From the NCBI RefSeq assembly GCF_037325665.1, contig NC_090245.1, positions 73,460,583 through 73,524,582 on the forward strand: 64,000 nucleotides of DNA, in the 5' to 3' direction. Below, in pieces: positions 10,801-20,935 of this stretch (its first letter is position 1; each line of letters begins with the position of its first letter). The position numbers and the translations under genes are program-made. Origin of the DNA: Littorina saxatilis (lineage: Eukaryota > Mollusca > Gastropoda > Littorinimorpha > Littorinidae). The notes beneath the pieces were generated by a model, which searched no databases, had not been told where the DNA came from, and saw nothing but the letters and a program-made list of their open reading frames with translations.

Positions 10801-11726
10801 ACGAGGGTCGTGGTGTATGTGTGTGTGTGTGTGTGTGTCTGTGTGTGTAGAGCGATTCAGAGTAAACTACTGGACCGATCTTTATGAAATTTTACATGAG
10901 AGTTCCTGGATATGATATCCCCAGAAGTTTTTTTTGGATAAACGTCTTTGATGACGTCATATCCGGCTTTTTGTAAAAGTTGCGGCGGCACTGTCACACC
11001 CTCATTTTTCAATAAAATTGATTGAAATTTTGGCTAAGCAATCTTCGACGAAGGCCGGACTTTGGTATTGCATTTCAGCTTGGAGGCTTAAAAATTAATT
11101 AATGACATTGCTCATTAAAAATCCGAAAATTGTAATTAAAATTATTCTTTTATAAAACAACAAAAAATTACGTTCATCTTATTTTTGATCATTTTCTGAT
11201 TCCAAAAACATATAAATATGTTATATTCGAATTAAAAACAAGCTCTGAAAATTACAAATATAAAAATTATGATTAAAATTAAATTTACGAAATCGATTTA
11301 AAAACTATTTCATCTTATTCCTTGTCGGTTCCTGATTCCAAAATCATATAGATATATGTTTGGATTAAAAACACGCTCAGAAAGTTAAAGCGAAGAGAGG
11401 TACAGAAAAGCGTGCTATGCAGCACAGCGCAACCGCGCTAAACAGGCTCGTCAATTTCACTGCCGTTTGTACGAGCGGCGGACTACGGTCATTGAGAAAA
11501 AATGCAGTGCAGTTTCATTATGTGAGTTCCACAGCTTGACTAAATGTAGTAATTTCGCCTTACGCGACTTGTTTGTTTTTGTGTGTGCTTCTTTAGGATT
11601 CCTGCAGTGGTGGCTGGCTTCATTCAGTTGGTGGAGGATGAACAGTGCAATGGAGCTGTTATGACAATCACCGCTCAGGAAGGCATCCAGTTCTACAAGA
11701 AACCACTTGCTCTCAGCAAGATGTAA
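4713..11726 (+). CDS. hpgd: Short-chain dehydrogenase, 15-hydroxyprostaglandin dehydrogenase (NAD+) type
   Basis: Seven exons join in frame: 4713-4805, 5622-5745, 7247-7353, 8158-8254, 9642-9721, 10189-10328 and 11597-11726. They give 256 aa (human HPGD is 266). The classical SDR marks are all present: cofactor loop TGAAQGLG near the N-terminus, D36 at the end of beta-2 (favours NAD+ over NADP+), NNAG, catalytic S138 in NVASTAG, and Y152/K156 in YTGTK. Human HPGD uses S138, Y151 and K155, so the fit is close. Family members oxidise the 15-hydroxyl of prostaglandins and related lipid alcohols in the cytosol; the true substrate here cannot be read from sequence. The C-terminus ends LALSKM. Every intron carries repeats, and the donor of exon 3 abuts a MITE. 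Confidence 0.85.
5185..5292. repeat. Perfect 93-bp hairpin flanked by a 7-8 bp target duplication
   Basis: Arms 5193-5238 and 5240-5285 are exact reverse complements (46 bp each) around one spacer base (5239). The insertion is bracketed by CTCAGAT at 5186-5192 and 5286-5292 (GCTCAGAT if one overlapping base is allowed). It lies in SDR intron 1. The ends begin CACAGGCGG. A perfect arm match implies either very recent insertion or recent fold-back copying. The duplication length resembles hAT or P elements, but no family can be named. Confidence 0.85.
5622..5745 (+). CDS. hpgd: SDR exon 2
   Basis: It opens after a pyrimidine-rich acceptor with VCLADVQ, which contains the NAD+-selecting aspartate (residue 36), and ends in phase 1 at CAAA|GTAAGA. 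It is 124 nt long. Confidence 0.85.
5803..5824. repeat. Poly-G tract
   Basis: A run of about 22 G lies just inside intron 2 and next to the left end of the mariner relic. Assemblies often misjudge the length of such runs. Confidence 0.8.
5981..7060 (-). pseudogene. Decayed mariner transposase (DNA transposon relic)
   Basis: Read on the minus strand, pieces in changing frames match the mariner transposase order. The N-terminal part has [20 protein letters not shown] and [15 protein letters not shown]. The middle has VPHNLSEEQ, then KSGHVATI. The C-terminal part has [20 protein letters not shown] (mariner consensus has PPYSPDLAPCD), LFPS.KRQLKG, DIPQS and [14 protein letters not shown]. Several frameshifts and stops separate these blocks, so it is inactive. 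It lies inside SDR intron 2, opposite to the gene. Flanking inverted repeats could not be placed with confidence. Confidence 0.82.
7247..7353 (+). CDS. hpgd: SDR exon 3 (NNAG motif)
   Basis: It encodes [20 protein letters not shown] and ends DINL in phase 0. The donor is CTG|GTACAG. Bases from +4 onward belong to the end of a MITE inserted at the TA of the donor. Confidence 0.87.
7357..7526. mobile_element. MITE with TACAGTAGAAC ends and TA target site
   Basis: The element is 170 bp and is bounded by TA at 7355-7356 and 7527-7528. Ends are CAGTAGAACACCCC and GGGGGTTCTACTG, with an internal GTCTTATAA/GTCTTAAAA repeat and a G-run. TA targets and short ends fit Tc1/mariner-type non-autonomous elements. 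It starts three bases after SDR exon 3. A sister copy is at 9804-9964. Confidence 0.8.
7757..7929 (+). repeat. Short repeat, copy 1 upstream of SDR exon 4
   Basis: It shares about 170 bp at roughly 90% identity with 8374-8561, in direct orientation, including GGGAGAGTGACCTAGCTTTT and TAGGGGTCAATCACTAGAGA. Its right end is less complete than that of copy 2. Confidence 0.75.
8158..8254 (+). CDS. hpgd: SDR exon 4 (catalytic serine)
   Basis: It opens with [20 protein letters not shown] and ends IIINVASTA plus one base of a Gly codon (phase 1). S138 of NVASTAG is the stabilising serine of the SDR active site. Direct repeat copies flank this exon on both sides. Confidence 0.86.
8374..8561 (+). mobile_element. 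MITE with AAATAACTCAGTA ends, copy 2
   Basis: Ends AAATAACTCAGTA and TACTGAGTTATTT are inverted repeats. The body matches 7757-7929. No coding capacity. Confidence 0.75.
8659..9378 (+). mobile_element. Internally deleted pogo-like element with TA target site
   Basis: Ends CCGTACTTTTTGGACTATAA and (reverse) CCGTACTTTTCGGACTAAAA are flanked by TA at 8657-8658 and 9379-9380. The interior keeps the helix-turn-helix N-terminal part of a pogo/Tigger (CENP-B-like) transposase: ATG at 8927 ([15 protein letters not shown]), then in another frame [20 protein letters not shown] and a second helix region ending in WCFRFM. The DDE catalytic part is missing, so it cannot act alone. It lies in SDR intron 4. 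Confidence 0.8.
9642..9721 (+). CDS. hpgd: SDR exon 5 (Tyr/Lys active site)
   Basis: It encodes [20 protein letters not shown] and on to RSWS, phase 0. Y152 and K156 of the YxxxK motif are present. Confidence 0.87.
9804..9964. mobile_element. MITE with TACAGTGGAACCCCC ends and TA target site
   Basis: TA at 9802-9803 and 9965-9966 bounds a 161-bp element with CAGTGGAACCCCCC and GGGGGTTCCACTG ends. It is a sister of 7357-7526 and lies 82 bp after SDR exon 5. Confidence 0.78.
10189..10328 (+). CDS. hpgd: SDR exon 6
   Basis: It opens with [20 protein letters not shown], the post-active-site strand with the usual CPxxxxT motif, and ends in phase 2 at AATGA|GTATGT. Confidence 0.84.
10750..11571 (+). 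mobile_element. Repeat family D, copy 1 (about 0.82 kb, non-coding)
   Basis: The copy starts with the hairpin CATTTAGTCAAG-TTTTGACTAAATG, then GGGGGAATCGAGACGAGGGT, a GT run and ACTGGACCGATCTTTATGAA. It ends GCTTGACTAAATGTAGTAAT and TTCGCCTTACGCGACTTG. Other copies are at 16119-19929, 22592-25015 and 39331-40083. There is no reading frame of its own. It ends about 25 bp before the acceptor of SDR exon 7. Confidence 0.78.
11597..11726 (+). CDS. hpgd: SDR exon 7 and stop
   Basis: It completes a split Glu codon, then reads [20 protein letters not shown] and ends [12 protein letters not shown]. The acceptor tract is the short GTTTTTGTGTGTGCTTCTTTAG between repeat D and the exon. Confidence 0.86.
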
Positions 11727-11731
11727 ACAAG

Positions 11732-11859
11732 TCTGAATAATTGCATGTGGACTTGTAACACTGTAATGAGAATGACATTTGACTGTCGGGTACATTCTGA
11801 ATAATTGCATGTGGACTTGTTACACTGTAATGAGAATGACATTTGACTGTCAGGTACAT
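11732..11859 (+). repeat. 64-bp tandem duplication in the SDR 3' UTR
   Basis: Copies 11732-11795 and 11796-11859 differ at two positions. Each begins TCTGAATAATTGCATGTGGA. The repeat starts six bases after the stop codon, so it is transcribed with the mRNA. Confidence 0.9.
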
Positions 11860-12835
11860 TTTCAGAGAACCTGTCGCAGTCAAGAAGCCTTGATTAAGTT
11901 TGTAGGGAACAGTTAGCAAACATGCAATGGCTCACACACAACTGGCTGTCTTCGAAAGTACTGTTACAAGATCATACCAGTGACCTTGCGCGCTATGGAT
12001 ATTTTTTTTACATACAATTATGGCTTGATTATCTGCATTGTTTTTTCATTCATAAGGACTGCTCAAGACATATGCTGGGGTTATTTGTTCAATCTATGCA
12101 GGACACAGCTCAAGTGAACATAGTATCAATGTGTTGTTCTGTAGAAGTCGAGTTCATGATTAATAACTGTGAAGGTCAAAGATAAGCTATTAATTCTTTT
12201 GGAATTATCGCCCCGAAACTTTCAAACGTTCATGACTTATGTTAAAAACTGGTGCTAATTAATTTCAGTTTCATCTAGCAGTGACGCTACCAAATCAATT
12301 ATGTCTACTACCCAGGAATACTGCAATCACAATAGTGTGGCATATCATATAGATTAAAGATCAAGTTTATTTATGACTCTTTGATGGGTGAGTGTTTGAA
12401 AAAATGGGCTGAGAATCCTATAATGAATTTTGCACTGTGAAGTCGACCTTTACTACTCGCCCGGCCTTGACTAGTCACTCCACGCTTGGCTTTTGCGCTG
12501 GTAACTTCCCGTCTGCTGTGAACAAACTGTACAAGAGAAAAAAATCTCGTAAAGCGAAATTATTAAATTTAGTGAATCTGTGGAACTCACAGAATGTACT
12601 GCATGTTTGTTTCACTAATACTTGTAAAACCATGTTGCAGCAAGTAAGTAAAACCATAGGTTAACCAAAACCCATGCAGGCCAAGAAAACGCTAACTTGA
12701 TAGCTAAAGACATTCCAACTTGGTAACATTACATTTACAATCAAAAATTTAGAACCCATTAGCTAAAAAGGTGATGGCCACTAATGCTACTTCAAATTTC
12801 TCACTACACTTAAATACGGTTCCTGGTGTGTGCCT
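11860..12835. other. Intergenic sequence after the SDR gene
   Basis: The first part is probably the rest of the SDR 3' UTR; an ATTAAA at about 12353 is a possible poly(A) signal. A short reverse fragment of repeat D is at about 12537-12600. Nothing else is recognised. Confidence 0.35.
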
Positions 12836-13112
12836 TAAAGCTGTGGTCTATTTACGACTATCCGGGGCTACGAGGTTGAAAAGATAGGGCATGTTCACAT
12901 CTTGTACAGAATTCTGTACAGCTAACGCTATCCCAAACCCCAACTATAGGCGTGTATGACCTAGAGAGCTTCAGTCAACGCTTGAATGTTGCAGTGGTAA
13001 CATCCGGTTTGTTCTCTCAGAGCTGAGCATACTCGTAGAGAAGGATCGAGCAGAAAAAATAAACGCCTCGAAATTTTGGGGCCGATGTCTTAACCGCTAG
13101 GCCACTCCACCA
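12836..13112 (-). mobile_element. tRNA-derived SINE, minus copy
   Basis: Read on the minus strand it starts with a decayed tRNA head (GGAGTGGCCTAGCGGTTAAG) and ends at AGACCACAGCTTT. It matches 13470-13750 at moderate identity, in opposite orientation. Confidence 0.7.
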
Positions 13113-13469
13113 GTGTTGTCAAAGATAGAAAAAATTTTAATATCATTCTAATGCGTTGCAAAAACTTAAAAATTGCCGCTCAAAGTTGCCTTTATTTGTT
13201 AACATGTTTCACGGAATCGCAGTCCACGTTTACACCGCCATGCTCGCCATGTGATAGTTGCGATCTCTCTATTTACAACATGCAAGAAAAATGAGAAGAA
13301 CTGTAATTGAATCCCTCCAAAGTTCTGTGCAGTTGAAAACGAGACATCAAAGAAATAGTTATACATGTATTCACTTCTGAACAGTGGACGGATAGAGATA
13401 TTAATCATGCTGCTTCAAGAATAATATAAAATGAATTCATATCAATGTTTTAACTTTTATTTCTCAATT

Positions 13470-13750
13470 GGCGCAGTAGCCTAGTGGTTAGGACATCAGT
13501 CACGAAATCTCGAGGTCGAAAGTTTGAATCCTCGCCCGGGCGTTTATTTTTTCCCTTGATCTCTCCTGAAGATAACATATGATCAGTCTTGAGAGGGCAA
13601 ACCGGATGTTATCCCTGCAAAATTCAAGCGTTGACTGAAGCTCTCAAGGTCATACACGCCGTATAGGTGGGGTTTCGGGTAGCGTTTGCTGTACAGAATT
13701 CTGTACATGATTTTTAGCCCTAATAGACCACAGCTTCAAGGCTGCCTTCC
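13470..13750 (+). mobile_element. tRNA-derived SINE, plus copy
   Basis: The head GCGCAGTAGCCTAGTGGTTA carries an A-box-like block, and AAGTTTGAATCCTCGCCCG carries a B-box-like block. The body has ACCGGATGTTATCCCTGCAA and CTGTACAGAATTCTGTACA. With the minus copy it forms an inverted pair about 360 bp apart. Confidence 0.72.
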
Positions 13751-14202
13751 CTGCACAGAATTACAGATTATGTGCAGTGTTCTCGGCTTTTTTTTTAAAC
13801 ACCCCAAGGTAGTCATAAACACACTTGATCTTTTAACACATTGCAATGTAAACTAGTTTTTGAGGTTTCTTTGATTTTGTCAATTTGTTTTGGCATCTTC
13901 TTTGAAGTATGTTTTTTAAGCAATTCTGCGATACTCGGATGTATAATCAATTGATTAAATTTGTTTGCTAAAAAACACCCATTTTCTTGTCATTCATCTT
14001 TTTGTGTACATCACCTCGTAAACCATCCAATTTGGGCACATACTCCACAGTACAGCCCAGCTATCAGTTGAGTGAGAAAATGTTGCCGAATTAATTTCTT
14101 CTGCCTAATGTGGGCATTTTTTTTCAAATTCTTCATACACTGATTTTTTTTAATCTGCACTCTAAAACAATGGTTTTGCAGTTGAAATTCATATAAATAA
14201 AG
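13751..14202. other. AT-rich intergenic spacer
   Basis: No gene, RNA or repeat border is recognised here. Confidence 0.4.
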
Positions 14203-14740
14203 AACAAGAAGAGCAAACGCTCGATCGAGTCACTTTCGCAGTTCTGAATATTATATGAGGCATCAGATGGACAGGAAGAAATTGCTATTCACAACACAAT
14301 GAGTCACGTTCACATAAAATTTGAGCCCGGTCACTTTTATAGTTTCCGAGAAAAGCCCAACGTTAAGTTGTGTGTTGCCGAACAGAAAAGGCTAGTTATC
14401 TCCCTTGTTTTTCTGATAACGTTCGTAAAAGGCTACAGATGTAAATACTTTGATGTAAAGAATAATCCTACAAAGTTTCAATCACATCCGATGAACTTTG
14501 TCAAAGATATAAAATGTCTAATTTTTCCTTTGACGCTGACCTGTGACCTTGAAAAAGGTCAAAGAAACCATCGTTTAAGTGTAGAGGTCATTGGAGGTCA
14601 CGACTAAACAAAATATGAGCCCGATCGCTTTGATAGTTTCCGAGAAAAGTCCAACGTTAAGGTGGTGTCTACGGACGGCCGGCCGGACAGACTAACACTG
14701 ACCGATTACATAGAGTCACTTTTTCTCAAGTGACTCAAAA
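14203..14740 (+). mobile_element. Repeat family B, copy 1
   Basis: It starts AACAAGAAGAGCAAACGCTC (a small hairpin) followed by GAGTCACTTTCGC, and ends GAGTCACTTTTTCTCAAGTG then ACTCAAAAA. The interior has TGACCTTGAAAAAGGTCAAA and a CCGGCCGGAC block. There is no coding capacity. A second copy is at 16891-17605. Confidence 0.72.
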
Positions 14741-14780
14741 AGTATGGCCGTTGCGCTTTTTTTTTAAACACTGGTAGTGC

Positions 14781-15340
14781 AGGGCCTAGCATTGGAAAAA
14801 GTGAGTTCAGCTTACAAAGGCGGGGGCCGCAGGAGGCCCCCAGTGGGGTCTGCCCCTGGTGGGGGTTCCGGGGGCTTTGAAGATATTTTACCTAAAATGA
14901 CCCCCCCAAAGAAGATTGAGCAACTAAATTATGCCTTCACCAACAAGCAAAACACAAGACAGAAAACAAGAAAACGGACAATCTTGTGTTATTTGGCCTA
15001 AAACTGCCATTCCCACTTCCAGGATTACCTGAATTCTTTGTCACTGAATGGCTGACCACGTTCAACAATGTCGCTTCGAGACATTATTTCAAGTCTAGAG
15101 CCACAAAACACCGGCACAAAGCATGCTCGCGCGATGCCAGAGGAAGTGCGTGCTCAAGCAAACTGTCAAACCGATTGAGAATTGAACCGAACGGCGCACA
15201 AAACGAAAGCTGGGACTGTTTGGGTTTACTGTTTGGGAATAACAGGTTTTTGCATTTCGGCGTACACCAAATCGAGTTCCGCGTATTGGAGATGTTATTT
15301 CGGCGTAAAGTACGCCGGACAGCTTACAATGCTAGGCCCT
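14781..15340. mobile_element. hAT-like non-autonomous element
   Basis: Ends AGGGCCTAGCATTG and CAATGCTAGGCCCT(G) are inverted repeats. The flanks GGTAGTG(C) at about 14773-14780 and 15341-15348 are a 7-8 bp duplication. CAGGG-type ends and an 8-bp target suggest hAT. A GC-rich palindromic block (GGGGGCCGCAGGAGGCCCCC) sits near the left end. The long plus-strand frame crossing the right end has no recognisable domain. Confidence 0.68.
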
Positions 15341-15349
15341 GGGTAGTGC

Positions 15350-16118
15350 ACCACAAAAAGTGTCCGATTAAAACAGGGCACATGCCCAGTACAAGAAAAA
15401 TGCATACACTTCATAAAAGAAAGTTTCATACAATGATTCGTGATCATGAACACCGTTTTGTGCCCCAAATTTCTTAACGTTTTTCGTTTTCTAGATTTAT
15501 AATGTTGAAAATTGCTGCAAGTCTTTAAAAAAGATTAGTTTTCGAAAAAGATTGTACTTTAGAGTTATGAACAATTCTGCATTATGCTCCATATGGCTTT
15601 CCCCGACCTTGTGTATGAAAGAACCCACTGTTATTCATAGTTTATAAATGCACTGGATGGACATTGTTGTGAAAATTTGTTCATACATTTCATGAGCATT
15701 TGACCGAAAAATAGATAACCGATATCACTCAAAATGGCTCCCAAGTAGCCAGGTTGGTGTGTTTCATCTGCATTTTGGAGTGATTCGCACCCTCTGGCGC
15801 TAATTTTAGTGATCAGGACGGCAAGATTAACAATAGAACCACCAAGAAATGGTATCAGCAGGCAGACGGCACTCTATTTTTCAAGTCTTAATGATGAGTT
15901 TTTGCGTATTAAATATTCATTAAAAAAAAGGCCATGCATTCTTCAAAATCGAGGTGCAGTTCACGGCTGATGTCTGCTCTCTAATCGTAGGTCAGTACTT
16001 GACACCAAAATCAACGCCAAAGACACGTTCGAACAGAGTTGCTGCACAAGGTGAAAGCGCGACGTCTTTCCCTCTTTTGTTCGTAACTGCCTATTTTCCA
16101 GGAGTTACCTTTCTGTTT
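15350..16118. other. Intergenic spacer
   Basis: No feature recognised. Confidence 0.35.
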
Positions 16119-16890
16119 TAACATTTAGTCCAAGTTTTGACTAAATGTTTTAACATAGAGGGGGAATCGAGACGAGGGTCGTGGTGTATGTGTGTGTGTG
16201 TGTAGAGCGATTCAGACCAAACTACTGGACCGATCTTTATAAAATTTGACATGAGTTCCTGGGTATGATATCCCCGGACGGTTTTTTCTTTTTTTAGATA
16301 AATAGTTTTGATGTCATATCGACGAAGGCCGGGGTTTGGTATTGCATTTCAGCTTGGTGGCTTAAAAACTAATGAGTGAGTTTGGTCATTAACAAGAAGG
16401 GCAAAGCCCATACGACTCACATGCTTTACACATTTTTCCTACCAAAATACATGTGACCTTGACCCAAGGTCAAGGTCATCCAAGGTCATGCAACACAAAG
16501 CTGTTAATTCAAGACATAGGAAGTACAATGGTGCTTATTGGCTCTTTCTACCATGAGATATGGTCACTTTTAGTGGTTCACTACCTTATTTTGGTCACAT
16601 TTCATAAGGGTCAAAGTGACCTTGACCTTGATCATATGTGACCGAATGTGTCTCATGATGAAAGCATAACATGTGCCCCACATAATTTTTAAGTTTGAAA
16701 CAGTTATCTTCCATAGTTCAGGGTCAAGGTCACTTCAAAATATGTATACAATCCAACTTTGAAGAGCTCCTGTGACCTTGACCTTGAAGCAAGGTAAACC
16801 AAACTGGTATCAAAAGATGGGGCTTACTTTGCCCTATATATCATATATAGGTGAGGTATTGAATCTCAAAAACTTCAGAGAAAATGGGAA

Positions 16891-17605
16891 AACAAGAAGA
16901 GCAAACGCTCGATCGAGTCACTTTCGCAGTTCTGAATATTATATGAGGCATCAGATGGACAGGAAGAAATTGCTATTCACAACACAATACAGATGTAAAT
17001 AATTTGATGTAAAGAATAATCCTATAAAGTTTGAATCAAATCCGATGAATAGTTTCAGAGATATGATATTTCAATTTTTTTTCTTCAAGACATACCTGTG
17101 ACCTTGAAAAAGGTCAAAGGTCACCAAAGCAGACGTCAAAGTGTAGAGGTCACTGGGAGTCACGTTCACATAAAATTTGAGCCCGGTCACTTTTATAGTT
17201 TCCGAGAAAAGCCCAACGTTAAGTTGTGTGTTGCCGAACAGAAAAGGCTAGTTATCTCCCTTGTTTTTCTGATAACGTTCGTAAAAGGCTACAGATGTAA
17301 ATACTTTGATGTAAAGAATAATCCTACAAAGTTTCAATCACATCCGATGAACTTTGTCAAAGATATAAAATGTCTAATTTTTCCTTTGACGCTGACCTGT
17401 GACCTTGAAAAAGGTCAAAGGTCAACAAAACCATCGTTAAAGTGTAGAGGTCATTGGAGGTCACGACTAAACAAAATATGAGCCGGATCGCTTTGATAGT
17501 TTCCGAGAAAAGTCCAACGTTAAGGTGGTGTCTACGGACGGCCGGCCGGCCGGACAGACTAACACTGACCGATTACATAGTCACTTTTTCTCAAGTGACT
17601 CAAAA
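16891..17605 (+). mobile_element. Repeat family B, copy 2 (inside family A)
   Basis: It has the same ends and body as 14203-14740, plus about 180 bp that the first copy lacks. It sits in the GAAAATGGGAAAA tract of the family-A host. Confidence 0.75.
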
Positions 17606-17739
17606 ATAGCTGTTTTTTAGGCAACATTTATGGCCCCTGCGACCTTGACCTTGAAGCAAGGTCAAGATGCTATGTATGTTTTTTGGGGCCTTGTCATCAT
17701 ACACCATCTTGCCAAATTTGGTACTGATAGACTGAATAG

Positions 17740-19352
17740 CAGACCTGTTTACCCCCCCAAATGAAAATCAGGAATGCAGCTGGTACTTTTCCGTAATATG
17801 AGGCATCTTTGAGTAATCTTTTTTATCAACCATAAACCAGCTCGAAAACGATTAAACGACACGTTTGAACGCGCGCTACCATGCAAAACAAGTACAAAAT
17901 TGATAACCATGTTTAACAGTATTGTACTACACACACAGAAGCTCGATGACACACACACAAACACACGACACCTGATATATAATATGCAAGTTAACTAAGA
18001 CAAGTTTACTTTATCTAAACAAAAAAACACCACAGTATTCAGGGGCGGAGCAAGAGAGCTAGAGGGGTGGGGGGGGGTACAACCTGGGGTCCAGGGGTTG
18101 GGGGGGTCTGGCTGAAGAGTTTTAGCTATTTAATTAACAATTTGTAGCTTATCCTTGATTTTAAACATGATAAATTGGTGTCAGCAGCCACTCATTATTT
18201 CTTTTAAAGTTAGTATTAAATAATGGCAATTTATCTTCATTGATATCTGCTCCCGACAACAACAACAATTTCACAGACAGAAAATGTCTAGTTTTTTTCC
18301 CAGACTGAATTTTTGTTTTGTTTTTTTGCTTTTTTGACAGCAAGGGGGGGTGGAGGGGTCCGGAACCCCTGTAACATCCCCCCACCCCCACCCCTCTGCC
18401 CTTGGACTATTTACAGTCACTTGAAGATGCATGTGTGAACAAAACCACCTTACATTCCGTCACATCAGACATCCTGCATTAAAACCAGTCATAATAACTC
18501 ACTCCAGAAGCTACCTTTAATTTTAGAGGACCGATTCGTTTATTTCATTTAAACATTTTGTTGAAAGTTTTTCGATTCAAAGAACTGTGATCTTTGCTAT
18601 ATTGGAGAAATATTAATGGAGATCAGTTTTAGGCTCAGAAAGACTTGAATTTCGGCAACAGCCAAGTAACTGATGAGCGCGACCATAGACCTACATCTAT
18701 GTCTCTGGTGCGACTGACCGTAGTGAGAGATCGGTTCGCAGGTCTGAGAGATTCTGTGGAAGTAGAGACCTAGGTCAAATAAACTCGATGCGAAGCAGGC
18801 TCATGTTTTGCCAAACATAATTTCGTGTTTTTGTTTGTTTCCATGTTCATTTGTGTACTGGATTTTGTTAAAACTAATGCTCCGTCTAACCTCGGGACAC
18901 GTGCCGCGACGTGACTCGTAACTGACTAGCTTTGTTGTTGCACTGATCTCAAGTTGATCACCAAAATAAATGTGGTTCGCTCTTCTTAAACTTCACCAGA
19001 CACCGCCACTTGACTTAATAGTTTTGCCGATATTTCTGTACAACTTTCGCTTTTTTGGTTGGCATTTCGTCCCCACAGAGATCGGCCCTATATTACCCTT
19101 CGGACCAATGTCGATCTCAAATCCGCGGAATCCGACAAATACCTTGCTGTGCACATGCACAGAAAAGGCTGTTTCGGCCAGCCTTGAAATCACAGTCCTG
19201 GTGACTACCACAATTTCGACTTCGAATTTTCACGCACGAAAAAGGTTCTCTCGACCGGAATTTCCGGAATTTTCGGTAGTATTCCGTAATACCGGAATTT
19301 AGACCCCAAATCCGTAATAATTCCGGACAATCCGGGAGGGTAAACAGGTCTG
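17740..19352. mobile_element. DNA element with CAGACCTGTTTACCC ends, 6-bp target duplication
   Basis: Left CAGACCTGTTTACCC and right GGGTAAACAGGTCTG are perfect inverted ends. GAATAG at 17734-17739 and 19353-19358 is the duplicated target; removing one copy restores the family-A sequence exactly. Length is 1613 bp with no transposase. Part of its interior (18112-18250) is shared, inverted, with 54018-54170. Confidence 0.85.
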
Positions 19353-19929
19353 GAATAGTGTCCAAGAAATATCCAACGTTAAAGTTTTCCGGACGGACGG
19401 ACGGACGGACGACTCGGGTGAGTACATAGACTCACTTTTGCTTCGCATGTGAGTCAAAAATCAGAAACTTGTAATTAAAATTATTTTTTTTATTAAATGA
19501 TTCAAAAACAATTTCATCTTATTCTTCATCATTTTCTGATTCCCAAAACATATACATATGTTATATATGGATTAAAAACAAGCTCTGAAATTTAAATATA
19601 TAAAAATTATGATCAAATTTAAATTTCCGAAATCGATTTAAAAACAATTTAATCCGATTCCTTGTCGGTTCCTGATTCCAAAAACATATAGATATATGTT
19701 TGGATTAAAAACACGCTCAGAAAGTTAAAACGAAGAGAGGCACAGAAAAGCGTGCACGCTATGCAGCACAGCGAAACCACTACCGTGCTAAACAGGCTCG
19801 TCAGTTTCACTCCGTTTTGCACAAGCAGCGGACTATGGTCATTGTAAAAAAAAATGCAGTGCGTTCAGTTTCATTCTGTGAGTTCCACAGCTTCACTAAA
19901 TGTAGTAATTTCGCCTTACGCGACTTGTT

Positions 19930-20096
19930 AGTTTTGTCATGCCTACCTTTTTTTTTTAACTGCCCATTCTTGAGACCTGTCTCAAATACATGTATTTAGT
20001 ATTAGCAGTCAAGACTCCATAAAAATAGCATACACACTCACACATGCTTTATCGCACACCCTCAATGAACACTACAAATAAATAAAAAGTCTTTCC
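19930..20096. other. Spacer between repeat D and the dazap1 poly(A) signal
   Basis: Short non-coding stretch; no feature recognised. Confidence 0.4.
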
Positions 20097-20102
20097 TTTA
20101 TT
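20097..20102 (-). terminator. dazap1: Probable poly(A) signal of dazap1
   Basis: AATAAA on the minus strand (TTTATT on the plus strand), about 830 bases after the dazap1 stop codon. It lies at the edge of the unique sequence, before the repeat cluster. Confidence 0.5.
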
Positions 20103-20935
20103 TCCTCCGAAGACAACAGTTCAAGTTTGGATTTTCCCCACAAAAGACTGGAAATGAATGTGTCGTCCAAGCAAAGGTTATGTGATGAATACTGACAAAA
20201 GCTCATAACATCTATTTCAGTTTCACTGCTGCACACTTTTACAACATATTAACATCTACAAATGAACAGTGAGACATGTTTTCAGTGACAATACTGAAAT
20301 GACTCGTGCACTGGAAACAGCTGCCTTAAGTTTTCCCCCAATGTATTAACCCTTTGCCCCAAACCTAAGCCAGCTACATGGTCAACTCAGGCTTCTACAT
20401 GTAATAACGCACTGTGGAACTCGCATGAACACACACCATGCTGGTAAAGCAATTGAAAACATTTACTGTAATGAATGTGAATAATGAAATGACTTGGTCA
20501 AACAATCTATAAAGTCTTTAGAGTTCAACTCAAACTCCTGCGTGCAGCAACATTTTAAAACGTTCCAACTTGAGAAATCCGCGCAACCGTGATCCAACTT
20601 TTGAATAAAAATAAATTAAACTGAACATACAATAATGGATCTAAATCTCATTGTTAGATCAAAGTTCTAAACAAAGTCTGCCAAACTTCTGCCCTGAGTG
20701 TGTTACAATTATTAAAATCATGCAGGCTGTCTGCAGCATCTGCATGTAGACAAAACCTCATCAGTGACACGTAATAAAAAACCACAACACCCTTCCCTTT
20801 CCTAATTAAAATCGATCCTAAAAAAAACCAAAAAAACACCACTGAGCAAAACAACGCCGCACCGCAGAAAGTCTCTTCTTCCACAGCATCCACAGAGAGT
20901 ACACATTGCCATCACAGTGACGGTGAAGTGGCAGC
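20103..20935 (-). other. dazap1: dazap1 3' untranslated region
   Basis: Unique AT-rich sequence between the stop codon and the likely poly(A) signal. It is free of the repeats that fill the neighbourhood, which fits a transcribed UTR. Confidence 0.5.

Larger units (their letters stand above)
16391..19460 (+). mobile_element. Repeat family A, copy 1, split twice
   Basis: Parts are 16391-16890, 17606-17739 and 19353-19460. It starts AACAAGAAGGGCAAAGCCCA then ACGACTCACATGC, and ends GCATGTGAGTCAAAAA, so ACTCACATGC/GCATGTGAGT are terminal inverted repeats. It is rich in TGACCTTGACC and TCAAGGTCA. Intact sister copies are 24133-24858 and 37594-38399. Confidence 0.78.
16119..19929 (+). mobile_element. 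Repeat family D, copy 2, split by nested insertions
   Basis: Parts 16119-16390 and 19461-19929 make one family-D copy. Between them lies a family-A element (16391-19460), itself split by a family-B element (16891-17605) and by a CAGACCTG-ended element (17740-19352). Confidence 0.75.

Noticed and set aside
10750-11571. Family D as a Helitron
   Set aside because: It has a terminal hairpin, but I see no CTRR end, no clear TC start and no A-T insertion site, so the label is not supported.
14986-15477. A 163-codon plus-strand frame as a gene
   Set aside because: It crosses the right end of a hAT-like element and shows no domain.
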